Shown here: positions 8,402-17,640 of the stretch, piece by piece | Layout: each line of letters opens with the position of its first letter | Position numbering within the stretch: position 1 is the first letter of the stretch | Assembly (NCBI GenBank): GCA_903863845.1 | Contig: CAIPDP010000075.1 | Location: 1-64,000, forward strand | From: an uncultured Mucilaginibacter sp. | GTDB lineage: Bacteria; Bacteroidota; Bacteroidia; Sphingobacteriales; Sphingobacteriaceae | DNA length: 64,000 nt | Reading direction: 5' to 3' | The notes under the pieces: model-generated | Databases searched by the model: none | Told to the model about the DNA's origin: nothing | What the model saw: only the letters and a program-made list of their open reading frames with translations | Position numbers and translations under genes: made by a program

Positions 8402-11400
8402 CTACCGAAATCGGGGGATAGGAAAGGAAACGGTGATCAACGTGCCTGACCCTAGTTTGCTTTCAATACTAATAGTTCCGTTTATTTTCTTTGCTCTTTG
8501 TTTCATGTTAAAAATGCCGTTACCTGTTGAAACAGTATTTACATCAAACCCGTTACCATCATCGCTAATCGTTAAGGTGCAGGTATTTTTATACCGCGAT
8601 AAGCTAATTTGAACCGAACTGCAATGGGCATATTTAGCGGCATTGCAAATTGCTTCTTTACCTATAAGGTAAAGCTCTTTCCTCGCTATCATTCCCAATT
8701 TCAAATTTTCGATCTCTTTTTCAACAGTCAATTCATATTTTATATCCAGGGGTTCAAGCATTTCAGAAAGAAATTCTCTTAATTTCCATAAAAAATTATC
8801 GATACTATCATTTCGGGTATTTATTGACCAAACAATGTCCGATAGCGCATCAAGAGTTTTCTCGGACCGTTCGCTTATTTTCTCTAACAATTCGCGGCTA
8901 CCGTGCTTATTTGACCCAACTTTCTGCAAAGCAATCCTGCTAAAAATATTTATCCCGCTTAACGATGAACCTATATCATCGTGCAGATCACGAGCAATTT
9001 TGTCTCGTAGTTGAAGCCTGATTTTAAGTTGATTGAGGTTATAAATATATAAGCTATAAATAATGATCAATGTGATTAAAGCACAGGATAGATAAAACCA
9101 CCACCGATGCCAAAATGGAGGGCTAATGACAATAGTGAGCTTAGCCGGTATCTTGTTCCAAACCCCTACATTGTTGCATGCCGTTACATTAAATACATAT
9201 GTGCCTTCATCTAAATTGGCGTATGAAATATACCGCCGCGCGCCCGCGTCGTTCCACTTTTTATCCAAACCCTCCATCTTATAAGCATACCTATTCAGCT
9301 TTGATTGGGTATAATTCAAGGCTACATATTCAAATGAAAAATAGTTTTGATTGTAATCGAGTTTTATACTTTCCCCGTTATGCATCGTATAGTTGGTATC
9401 AAATACTCTTAAACTGGTAATTGAAACCTTGGGTGGCCTGGTATTATTTAATATGCGGGCCGGGTTGAAATTGTAAATACAACCATGACTGCCAACCGAA
9501 ATACTACCGTCAGGTTCGGTAACCATTGTATTTAACGCATCTAAACTTTCAATTCCATCATTTTTGTCAAAAACAGTAATTTTGTTTTCCGGCAATTGAA
9601 ACTCAACAATGCCCGAATTTGTTAATAACCAAAGATTATCCTGCCCGTCGGACAGTATGGCATTGATATCCATCGAAGGCAAACCATCGCTTAAGCTTTC
9701 AGTCTGGGTTCTTTTCAAATGCCAGTTCATACACCATAGGCCGTTATTTTCCGTTCCTACCCATATTTTTTTTCCCTTTTTATAAATAACATTGATTGAA
9801 GGATCGATGCCCGGCTCGTTATAGCTGTCGGAGGGTATTTGTTCAAAACGACCATTATTTACATGTAGTAGAAACAGCCCGGTATGTTCCCCACCCATTA
9901 AAAGGCTATCTTTTGATAGCTCACAAATTGTGCGGATTTCATGAATTTTAGACTGGAGTCCTTTTTTTTCATAATGGCAGGAAATAAATTTCTTTGAATC
10001 CTGGTCAAATCTGAAAATACCGTTATTATGTGTACCTATCCAAATCCTGTTTTCTTTATCAACATAAAGGCTCAACATAGCGCTGGTGATATCGGGTGTA
10101 CTAAATTTCTCCACCTTGAACGCAGCCTGGTTTCGCTCCGCATTTTTGGTGATTTTGACCAACAAATTTTTAGCTGTTACCCAAATGTTCCCTTTTGTAT
10201 CCTGCAAAATGTTAAATACTGGCAAATTTGCCGAAAGGCCAAAAAGCTTGTTACAATTAGTATTAATGCCTGTCTTTTTGTCGAAAATAAATATGCCTTC
10301 ATACATTCCCATCCAGCACAAACCTTCCTTATCCTTTAACATTGCTATTGGCGACGTATGGGTTGGTATCAAACCATGCGCGGTATTTATCAACACATCT
10401 TGCTTCGACAGGAAAAACCGATGGGGATCATATTTGAAAATACCATTTCCTGTTCCAATCCAAATCGTACCGGACCGATCACGAAATAAAGCAGTAACTA
10501 CGCCAGACAATTTATTTTCACTATTCCATTCGACGGGGTAATTACTGAAACTATTTTTTGCCGGGTTAAAAATATTCAAACCACCCTCCATATTCGCGAG
10601 CCATATTTTGCCACTATCATCCTGCAATAGGCCGACTACTATTTTATAAGGCAAAAAATGTACGTCATCGGTTTGGTGCGACCACACCTTAATATTTTCA
10701 GTTTTGGTGTTGAAATGCACCAGGCCAGCATTCCAAGTGCCCATCCAAAGGTTTCCTTCTTTATCTAAAAGAGATGTGCCGTAAGTAAGTGGCGAACTTT
10801 TTTCTTTTTTTGGAAATGAAGTTAAATCAGGTTGAAAATATTTTATTGTGCCACTATTTTCGGTATAGCAATAAAACCCATTTTGGGTTGTAATATAGAG
10901 GTGCCCTTTTTTATCATCAGAGATTGAACGGATAAACACATTCTTACCTAAGGCAGCATTTCGTTTCCAAGTTGAATTGCTTTTATTGAATTCAAAAAGG
11001 CCTGATGCTGTTCCGACCCAGAAGGTATGATCGTCTTTTGGGAGAATAGCATACACTTGTAAAAATTCATCACAGTGAAAATTTCTTACAGTTTGCCCGT
11101 TATTTTCAAGACAACTTAAACCAGTTCCAGAACCTACCCATAGCCTATTTTTTTCAGGGTAGAGAAATAGGATCGCGTTATTAATGATCGAAGTAGGATC
11201 ACCCGGAAAATTCCTGTATGACACATAGCTATTGCCATCATATTTAAATAGCCCTTCAGTGGTACCAAACCACATAAAATCATTTGAGTCCTGGCTGATG
11301 CAGGTGATATTATCATTGATTAGCCCGTCAGACTGAACTTTTTCCAGAATTATATTTCCCGGATTCTGCGCATTAAGTGAAGTGGCGGAAGAAAAAGAAA

Positions 11401-11476
11401 AAATAAACAACAATAACAGTTTAAATGAGGCGGCTTTATTCCATAATAAAAAAAGTTTGTTTTTATTAATTTCCAT
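8402..11476 (-). CDS. Two-component regulator-propeller sensor histidine kinase
   Basis: Many WxGTxxGLF/Y Reg_prop repeats, Y_Y_Y region, TM segment, HisKA_3 (RDKIARDLHDDIGSSLSGI) and HATPase (DDGNGFDVN..GNGIFNMKQRA). Confidence 0.95.
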   Translation of the reverse strand: MEINKNKLFLLWNKAASFKLLLLFIFSFSSATSLNAQNPGNIILEKVQSDGLINDNITCISQDSNDFMWFGTTEGLFKYDGNSYVSYRNFPGDPTSIINNAILFLYPEKNRLWVGSGTGLSCLENNGQTVRNFHCDEFLQVYAILPKDDHTFWVGTASGLFEFNKSNSTWKRNAALGKNVFIRSISDDKKGHLYITTQNGFYCYTENSGTIKYFQPDLTSFPKKEKSSPLTYGTSLLDKEGNLWMGTWNAGLVHFNTKTENIKVWSHQTDDVHFLPYKIVVGLLQDDSGKIWLANMEGGLNIFNPAKNSFSNYPVEWNSENKLSGVVTALFRDRSGTIWIGTGNGIFKYDPHRFFLSKQDVLINTAHGLIPTHTSPIAMLKDKEGLCWMGMYEGIFIFDKKTGINTNCNKLFGLSANLPVFNILQDTKGNIWVTAKNLLVKITKNAERNQAAFKVEKFSTPDITSAMLSLYVDKENRIWIGTHNNGIFRFDQDSKKFISCHYEKKGLQSKIHEIRTICELSKDSLLMGGEHTGLFLLHVNNGRFEQIPSDSYNEPGIDPSINVIYKKGKKIWVGTENNGLWCMNWHLKRTQTESLSDGLPSMDINAILSDGQDNLWLLTNSGIVEFQLPENKITVFDKNDGIESLDALNTMVTEPDGSISVGSHGCIYNFNPARILNNTRPPKVSITSLRVFDTNYTMHNGESIKLDYNQNYFSFEYVALNYTQSKLNRYAYKMEGLDKKWNDAGARRYISYANLDEGTYVFNVTACNNVGVWNKIPAKLTIVISPPFWHRWWFYLSCALITLIIIYSLYIYNLNQLKIRLQLRDKIARDLHDDIGSSLSGINIFSRIALQKVGSNKHGSRELLEKISERSEKTLDALSDIVWSINTRNDSIDNFLWKLREFLSEMLEPLDIKYELTVEKEIENLKLGMIARKELYLIGKEAICNAAKYAHCSSVQISLSRYKNTCTLTISDDGNGFDVNTVSTGNGIFNMKQRAKKINGTISIESKLGSGTLITVSFPIPRFR

Positions 11477-11777
11477 TTATCCTGCTACTTTTTTAAAGGC
11501 TTATCGACCACAATATAACAATAAAGCCCTGTCAAGGCCAATATCGATCCGGTTTTTATTACGTACCAAATGCATTAGCCATAGACTTTATTTGATACAA
11601 TTTGCAAAATAAACAATGACTAACAAATTGCCCGGGCTATGGCGAAACCAAACCATAGTAAGCACATCGGCATTCGGAAATTATAATAGCTAAATGGGGA
11701 AAATCGCTAAAGGGTTTAGGGAGTCCTACGACAACATTTGTACCTGCAAAATCTACATCGGGTAGGGAAATCTTTTT

Positions 11778-12464
11778 TTATACCCTGTTTTCTAAAACCG
11801 GCAATAATTCTATCAAATTATTCAACACATGATCCGGGTTTCCAGAGTGCAGTTGTTCGGCCGTATGTGCGCCACCGGTTATACCAATATTCAGGGCACA
11901 GCCGGCGTTCTTTCCCTCTTCTATATCAATGATCGAATCGCCGATCTTTACAACCGTGCCAGCATCTTCAATGGCAAAGTGAGCCATTGCATAAAGGATC
12001 ATATCAGGATTTGGCCTGCTCTTTTCCACTTCTGATGAGGTAACGAGCAAATCAAAATCGCGCCCTTCTTTCCAGCCCAGTCTGTCTACCAGCAATTGGG
12101 CCGTTTCCCTGTTATAGCCGGTATTAAGTACCACTAAAATGCCTTTTTCCTTTAAAGCCGCAAATAAATTACCGGCATTATCAGCAGGCAAGATTTCGAG
12201 GTGATGATAGGCATCAGCCAATTGAAGAACAAAATTTTGGTAGATAGATTCAACCAGCGCCGGGTCTTCAATGCCTGCGTAGGCCTTTAACACCTTTCGT
12301 ATCGCTTCTGATTTTTCGTTACCCGCTCCCTGCTCCAATACCTGGTCTAAAGTAAAATTGTAACCGGCTTCATTAATGCTTTTTTGCAAAGTTTTATATA
12401 CTACGTTGTTTTCGTTAACCGTTGTACCGGCCATGTCAAAAACAACCATTTTGATATCGCTCAT
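11778..12464 (-). CDS. Phosphonatase-like HAD hydrolase
   Basis: MVVFDMAGTTVNENNVVYKTL motif I, VVLNTGYNR motif II, KSRPNPDMI and VKIGDSIIDIEEGKNAGC motifs III/IV; resembles the TIGR03351-type phosphonatase-like family. Confidence 0.85.
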   Translation of the reverse strand: MSDIKMVVFDMAGTTVNENNVVYKTLQKSINEAGYNFTLDQVLEQGAGNEKSEAIRKVLKAYAGIEDPALVESIYQNFVLQLADAYHHLEILPADNAGNLFAALKEKGILVVLNTGYNRETAQLLVDRLGWKEGRDFDLLVTSSEVEKSRPNPDMILYAMAHFAIEDAGTVVKIGDSIIDIEEGKNAGCALNIGITGGAHTAEQLHSGNPDHVLNNLIELLPVLENRV

Positions 12465-12680
12465 TGTTTTATTTTTAATTCAATCCCTTAAAGGGATATT
12501 TTAGTTGACGCCACTAATTTACTGTTACCTGCTTTCCTGCGCTCCCGTAAAGTTTTATCAAATTGTTAAATGTTTGTTAGATAAGCAGATAAACTTCAAC
12601 TGTTGGTTAAAGATACTTCTGTTTAAAGATCAGAAAGAAGACCAAATAATTTAATGGGGGTAAAGAATGACAGTTTGAAT

Positions 12681-13403
12681 CTAATAAACCGCGGCTGATT
12701 CATTTCTCCTGATCCAAACTTCGCCTACAGGCAGCAGTTCGAGTACGTCAACCGGACCACCTACTGCCTGGGGTTGGCTTTTGATCTCGATCTCCACCAG
12801 CTTTTGCACAAACAAAGCCGGATTATGTTCGCGGGTATAGCCCGAAGGCATGTCTTTATAACTGGCATTGGCTATATCGCCCGACATACCGATAACGGTA
12901 ATATCTTTGATCTGTATGGTACGATAGCTGGTGATGACCGCACCGTTTACACCCAAACGACACTCAAATTCAATATTGGTTATCCGGGGCTTTCCATTAT
13001 AAAACCCAAAAAAACTTACCTGCGCAAGGCCATCATTCAAAAAATGCTCAACTTTATCGGGGTAGTAACTGATCATATCGGTGATCAGCTTATTGTAATG
13101 AAGTACCATTGCTTCCCCGAAGGCATGTATGGCTGAATCAATATTGGCTTTTTCCGCGAGTGCTGTATTTGCACGGGCAAGGAGACCGGCATCATCGATA
13201 CCGGCTATCGCAAAATAGCTGGCACCCACATGGTGTATTTTACAGATGGTTTCTGAATGCGAAGAGTCATCAAAATAAAAGGTGCGTTTGCTGTCAGCTG
13301 CTACATAAATATGCCCGTTGCTACTTATAAAAATAACAATGCAAGTTGAAAAGCCCTTGATAGAAAGTGCCAGCAAAAGTCCGGTTATTAATAATTTTTT
13401 CAT
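12681..13403 (-). CDS. Secreted Ntn-hydrolase (proteasome-beta/HslV-like) protein
   Basis: Signal peptide MKKLLITGLLLALSIKGFS then TCIVIFISSNGHIYVAADSKRTF, resembling the N-terminal nucleophile strand of Ntn hydrolases (TTVVAV..DGVVIAADSR). Confidence 0.5.
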   Translation of the reverse strand: MKKLLITGLLLALSIKGFSTCIVIFISSNGHIYVAADSKRTFYFDDSSHSETICKIHHVGASYFAIAGIDDAGLLARANTALAEKANIDSAIHAFGEAMVLHYNKLITDMISYYPDKVEHFLNDGLAQVSFFGFYNGKPRITNIEFECRLGVNGAVITSYRTIQIKDITVIGMSGDIANASYKDMPSGYTREHNPALFVQKLVEIEIKSQPQAVGGPVDVLELLPVGEVWIRRNESAAVY

Positions 13404-13669
13404 TCTAATTTTACATAAAATTAATAAATATTTAACCTTAGTGTTTCAAAAAATGAAAAAAAATTGCACGGTCAAGTCAGTTTTTCACCAGAATCAGGGC
13501 TTCAAGCGGATACCCTAAACGTATTTGTTACTATTTGGTGAACTGGCCGGTAAGTGTTCCGAACATTTAATAAAAAGTTAACAAACCGTAAACGCTTCGC
13601 CCCATAGCCACGCCCTTGCATTAGTTATATTTGAGCAAATAAAACCCGTTTAAGATCTATAGGAATCAC

Positions 13670-16369
13670 ATGAAGGCGCGTCTGACCATTACAATTGCAT
13701 TACTGGTAAACATTAGCATTTTTAGCGCCTGTCAGCGCGTAAAAACCGGCAGTGCGAGTGACAGCGAGCAAAGCAATATGCATTTTGCCTATGACGACAG
13801 CACGCTTACCAACAGGGTATTGCCGGTAATGTTACCTTATAACCGGCTGATAGCCCCTGCCGGAACTAGCATCAGCTTCGGCGACCCTGGCCTTGAAAAT
13901 CACAGCCTTACAGCAAAAATGATTCCCCGGTCTTCAATACTGGTGGTCGAAGGTCGCTATGCAATTACTTTGGTTGATACGGCCACACATAAGGTAGTAG
14001 CAGAATGGGCCTACAAGCAAGACACGAAATTAAACGGCCTGATGAGTACCTATTCGGGCCTGGCTATCCGAAGTACGCCGGATGGTCCACAAATATTCTG
14101 GAGTGCCGCTGAGGGTGACACAAAAAGGTCTTATGTCATAGCTGCAAAATGGGATGGGGAAAATATCAGTATCGATGACACCATCGCTTTTAAAGCCAAA
14201 GACCCTTCACCGCTTGCGTTACCTAACGAACTGGCCATCAATTCAGAGAAAGGGAAAGATTTCCTGTATGTGGTTTTAAATGGCAATGATGAGTTGGTTA
14301 AATACGATCTTTCATCAAAACAAATTACCTGGACAAAGCCAACCGGTGTAGCACCCTATGGTATCGCTATTTCGGGCAATAACATACTGCTTACCAATTG
14401 GGGTGGGAGCCAGCCAGGCGCCGATACCACCAGCCAGGAATCTGCAGGAATACCCTACGGCAAAACGTATATCGACCCTAAAACCGGCGCTACCCGTTCA
14501 GGAAACGTACAGGTTTTTGATACAGACGGTGCTCTTAAAAAAGAAATCAGCGTCGGGCTGCATCCTAATGCCATCATCAGCAGCAGCGATGGCAAATATG
14601 CTTATGTGGCCAATGCCAATAGCGATAATGTCTCCGTGATATCACTTTCAGCATTAGAACTCGTAACAAACATACCGGTAAGCTTGATGCCAGGCAAAAA
14701 TGCCTTTATCGGCGACTCGCCCAATGCTTTGGCGCTCAGCAATGATAACTTAACACTATATGTTGCCAATGGTTTGGACAATGCTGTGGCCTTGGTAAAA
14801 CTTGGCGCAGGAGTAGCATCCAATAGCGTTGGCGATACTTATATCAAAGGTTTTATCCCAACAGAAGCCTACCCGGGCGGCTTATTTTTTGGCAAAAACA
14901 CCCTCTACGTGACCAATCTCGAGGGTGAGGGTTCGAGGATCAGTGCCAAAGATTTTAAGTCGGGGAGGCGTTTAGCCGGGATAAATGCTTACAATGCACA
15001 CCACGAAAAAGCTACGCTATCCATAATTCCTTTACCGGGGGAGAACCAGCTTAAATTTTATACCGACGAGGTAAAACAGCTTAACCTCACTTTCAGGCAG
15101 GAAATCGCAAACCTGGTACCCAGAAAAAATATTGCCCCAAAACCCATGCCTGAACGCATAGGCGAGCCATCGGTGTTTACGCATGTGATCTACATCATCA
15201 AAGAAAACCGCACCTACGACCAGGTGCTTGGCGATATGCCGCAAGGTAATGGTCTGGCATCCTTATGTGTTTACGGCGATAGTATTACCCCCAATCAACA
15301 CCAGCTGGCCCGCGACTTCCTTTTACTCGACAACTACTATGCTTCGGGTAAATGCTCTGCCGAGGGGCACCAGTGGACCGATGCAGCCATGGTGAGCGAT
15401 TATGTTGAGAAAAATGTACGGGCCTGGTTCCGAAGCTACCCGCATGTTCAGGAAGACGCTTTGGTGTATGATGCCAAAGGATTTATCTGGAACAATGCTG
15501 CCGACCACGGTAAAACGGTAAGGATCTATGGTGAAGCTTCACAACCACATTTCGATGAGAAATTGAATTGGGCTACCATTTACAATAATTACAAAAATGG
15601 TATCCCCTTCCGGTTTTATAATACCAGTACCATATCACGCGTAAGACCCATGTTATCGCCAAATTACCCGGGCTCTGATGTTTTGCAAATACCCGACCAG
15701 GTAAGAGCCGCCGGCTTTATTAAAGAATTGCACGATTATGAAGCGCAACCCGGTGATGCTTTACCCAACCTGATGGTGATGGCCCTATCAGCAGATCATA
15801 CGCAAGGTACGCGGCCTGGACTTCCAAAACCCCAGTCGATGGTAGCCGATAACGATCTGGCCCTGGGCCGCATCATTGAAGCTGTCAGCAAAAGCCGCTA
15901 TTGGAAAAATACCGTGATATTTGTGACCGAAGATGATTCGCAAGATGGCTGGGACCATGTATCGGCTTACCGGACGACAGGCTTCGTGGTGAGTCCCTAC
16001 AGTCGTTTGCAAAAAACAGTTAGCACTAATTATAACCAAACCAGCATAGTTCGGTCCATCGAGCAGATATTGGGTATACCGCCAATGAATATTGTCGATG
16101 CTACCGCATTGCCTATGTTCAATTGCTTTTCAAACCGACCTTCGTTAAATAGTTATGATGTTGTACCCAACCGGATAAAACTAGACGACCTCAATCCCGG
16201 CCTGTCATCCCTCAAAGGCAGATCGCTTTTTTATGCAAAAGCTTCGTCAGGGCACCAGTATGACCATGTTGATGGTGGTAATGACGACCTGCTGAACCAG
16301 ATTCTTTGGTACGCTGCAAACGGTAAAAAGGCTTACCCGGGAAAGACGGGCGGCAAGGACAATGATTAA
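13670..16369 (+). CDS. Lipoprotein; YncE-like beta-propeller fused to alkaline phosphatase/phosphoesterase domain
   Basis: Lipobox IFSAC; propeller repeats (PNAIISSSDGKYAYVANANSDNVSVIS); phosphoesterase motifs (VIYIIKENRTYDQVLGD, FVTEDDSQDGWDHVSAYRTTGFVVSPYSR). Confidence 0.9.
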   Translation: MKARLTITIALLVNISIFSACQRVKTGSASDSEQSNMHFAYDDSTLTNRVLPVMLPYNRLIAPAGTSISFGDPGLENHSLTAKMIPRSSILVVEGRYAITLVDTATHKVVAEWAYKQDTKLNGLMSTYSGLAIRSTPDGPQIFWSAAEGDTKRSYVIAAKWDGENISIDDTIAFKAKDPSPLALPNELAINSEKGKDFLYVVLNGNDELVKYDLSSKQITWTKPTGVAPYGIAISGNNILLTNWGGSQPGADTTSQESAGIPYGKTYIDPKTGATRSGNVQVFDTDGALKKEISVGLHPNAIISSSDGKYAYVANANSDNVSVISLSALELVTNIPVSLMPGKNAFIGDSPNALALSNDNLTLYVANGLDNAVALVKLGAGVASNSVGDTYIKGFIPTEAYPGGLFFGKNTLYVTNLEGEGSRISAKDFKSGRRLAGINAYNAHHEKATLSIIPLPGENQLKFYTDEVKQLNLTFRQEIANLVPRKNIAPKPMPERIGEPSVFTHVIYIIKENRTYDQVLGDMPQGNGLASLCVYGDSITPNQHQLARDFLLLDNYYASGKCSAEGHQWTDAAMVSDYVEKNVRAWFRSYPHVQEDALVYDAKGFIWNNAADHGKTVRIYGEASQPHFDEKLNWATIYNNYKNGIPFRFYNTSTISRVRPMLSPNYPGSDVLQIPDQVRAAGFIKELHDYEAQPGDALPNLMVMALSADHTQGTRPGLPKPQSMVADNDLALGRIIEAVSKSRYWKNTVIFVTEDDSQDGWDHVSAYRTTGFVVSPYSRLQKTVSTNYNQTSIVRSIEQILGIPPMNIVDATALPMFNCFSNRPSLNSYDVVPNRIKLDDLNPGLSSLKGRSLFYAKASSGHQYDHVDGGNDDLLNQILWYAANGKKAYPGKTGGKDND

Positions 16370-16397
16370 TGGTTAGTGGTTAAACTCGTAAATCATT

Positions 16398-17060
16398 TCA
16401 GATATCTCCATATTTCTCGGCAAATCCGGTGGCGTCAAGCAGCCTGAAATCGGGTATTGCAGCTATAATTTGTTCGCGGGACCAATCCCACCAGGCTATT
16501 TGTATCAATTTTTCAGCAATATTTTCAGGAACCCTGCGCCGGATGAACCTGGCCGGGTTACCTGCTACAATGGTATAGTCGGGCACATCTTTAGTAACAA
16601 TTGAACCGGAACCTATTATAGCGCCTGCACCTACCGAAACTCCGGGCATCACGATAGCGGCATGTCCTATCCATACATCCGGACCGATCACCGTACGGTA
16701 TTGTTTGCGCCAGTTACTTATTTCCTCATCGTCATGGTCAGCCATCAGGTGTGATATCGAACGGTAGGCAAAATGATGCAATGTGGCACGCCACATCGGG
16801 TGATTGGTGGGGTTGATGCGCACATTAGACGCCAGATTCACAAACTTTTTGATCTCGGAATTGAACACCTGGGCATCTTTCACCATATAGGAATAATTCA
16901 TCAAATCGGAATCGATCATCTCGCAACGCGGACCAATAACCGTCCATAAGCCCATGCGGCAATTTTTTACTACAGATGATTTATGGATCCATGGCTCTTC
17001 AGTCATTTGGTCCGGACCGCGCCAGGGATCGGAGAACTCGCCGAAATCAATTGTTTTCAT
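16398..17060 (-). CDS. Left-handed beta-helix hexapeptide-repeat acyltransferase, phosphonate-metabolism type
   Basis: LASNVRINPTNHPMWRATLHHFAYRS, TVIGPDVWIGHAAIVMPGVSVGAGAIIGSGSIVTKDVPDYTIVAGNPARFIRRR; resembles TIGR03308-type phosphonate-associated transferases. Confidence 0.85.
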   Translation of the reverse strand: MKTIDFGEFSDPWRGPDQMTEEPWIHKSSVVKNCRMGLWTVIGPRCEMIDSDLMNYSYMVKDAQVFNSEIKKFVNLASNVRINPTNHPMWRATLHHFAYRSISHLMADHDDEEISNWRKQYRTVIGPDVWIGHAAIVMPGVSVGAGAIIGSGSIVTKDVPDYTIVAGNPARFIRRRVPENIAEKLIQIAWWDWSREQIIAAIPDFRLLDATGFAEKYGDI

Positions 17061-17106
17061 CGTTTAAATTTCGAAAATAATGCTTTTAAATCGAATTGCT
17101 GTTCGA

Positions 17107-17631
17107 TCAGGCTTTTGCATTATGCATTCTGATCAGTGAAAAACCAAGCGTCGATTTTTTTACCGCTGTAGCCAAAGGTAAAATAGCAGGACTAAAACGC
17201 AATTCAGCATTTCTGGATAATATTTCAGAAATAGGATCGATAACGGTCCTGACTCCAATCGGCTTTTCCGACTTGTAGGAAATATAATACCCCGCGCATT
17301 CATCCAGCAGCGTAAAATTATCGGGAGCAAATTCATAGCAATACAACTGGGTGGTTTTGATCGATTCATACCAAACTGAAGGTACCGTGATGATAAAATC
17401 AGCCGAACTTGATGCAAAAAATTCCATTTTGTCGGCTGCGGATGTACCTGGAACTTGATAGTAAGTAACTCTTGGGCACTGCCTTGGCAGCAGGTAATTA
17501 TGCAGCAATTCGCCCGATATTGCGAAAACCACATTTGATGTTATCGCGGCAAAATCAGATGGTGAAGGCCTGGGTTCAAAAATTTCAATGGCTGGCTCTT
17601 CACTAATATGAAACAGGCGGAGACCCATCAA
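17107..17631 (-). CDS. DUF6886-like protein
   Basis: GLRLFHISEEPAIEIFEPRPSP... N-terminal signature. Confidence 0.6.
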   Translation of the reverse strand: MMGLRLFHISEEPAIEIFEPRPSPSDFAAITSNVVFAISGELLHNYLLPRQCPRVTYYQVPGTSAADKMEFFASSSADFIITVPSVWYESIKTTQLYCYEFAPDNFTLLDECAGYYISYKSEKPIGVRTVIDPISEILSRNAELRFSPAILPLATAVKKSTLGFSLIRMHNAKA

Positions 17632-17640
17632 CGAATTTAA

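Noticed and set aside
8367-8612. ORF 8367..8612 (+)
   Set aside because: Overlaps the histidine kinase 3' end on the opposite strand; no motif
10086-10541. ORF 10086..10541 (+), 151 aa
   Set aside because: Antisense to the histidine kinase; no recognisable motifs
12774-13136. ORF 12774..13136 (+), 120 aa
   Set aside because: Antisense to the secreted Ntn-hydrolase-like gene; no independent support
17160-17534. ORF 17160..17534 (-), 124 aa
   Set aside because: Alternative frame within the DUF6886-like gene
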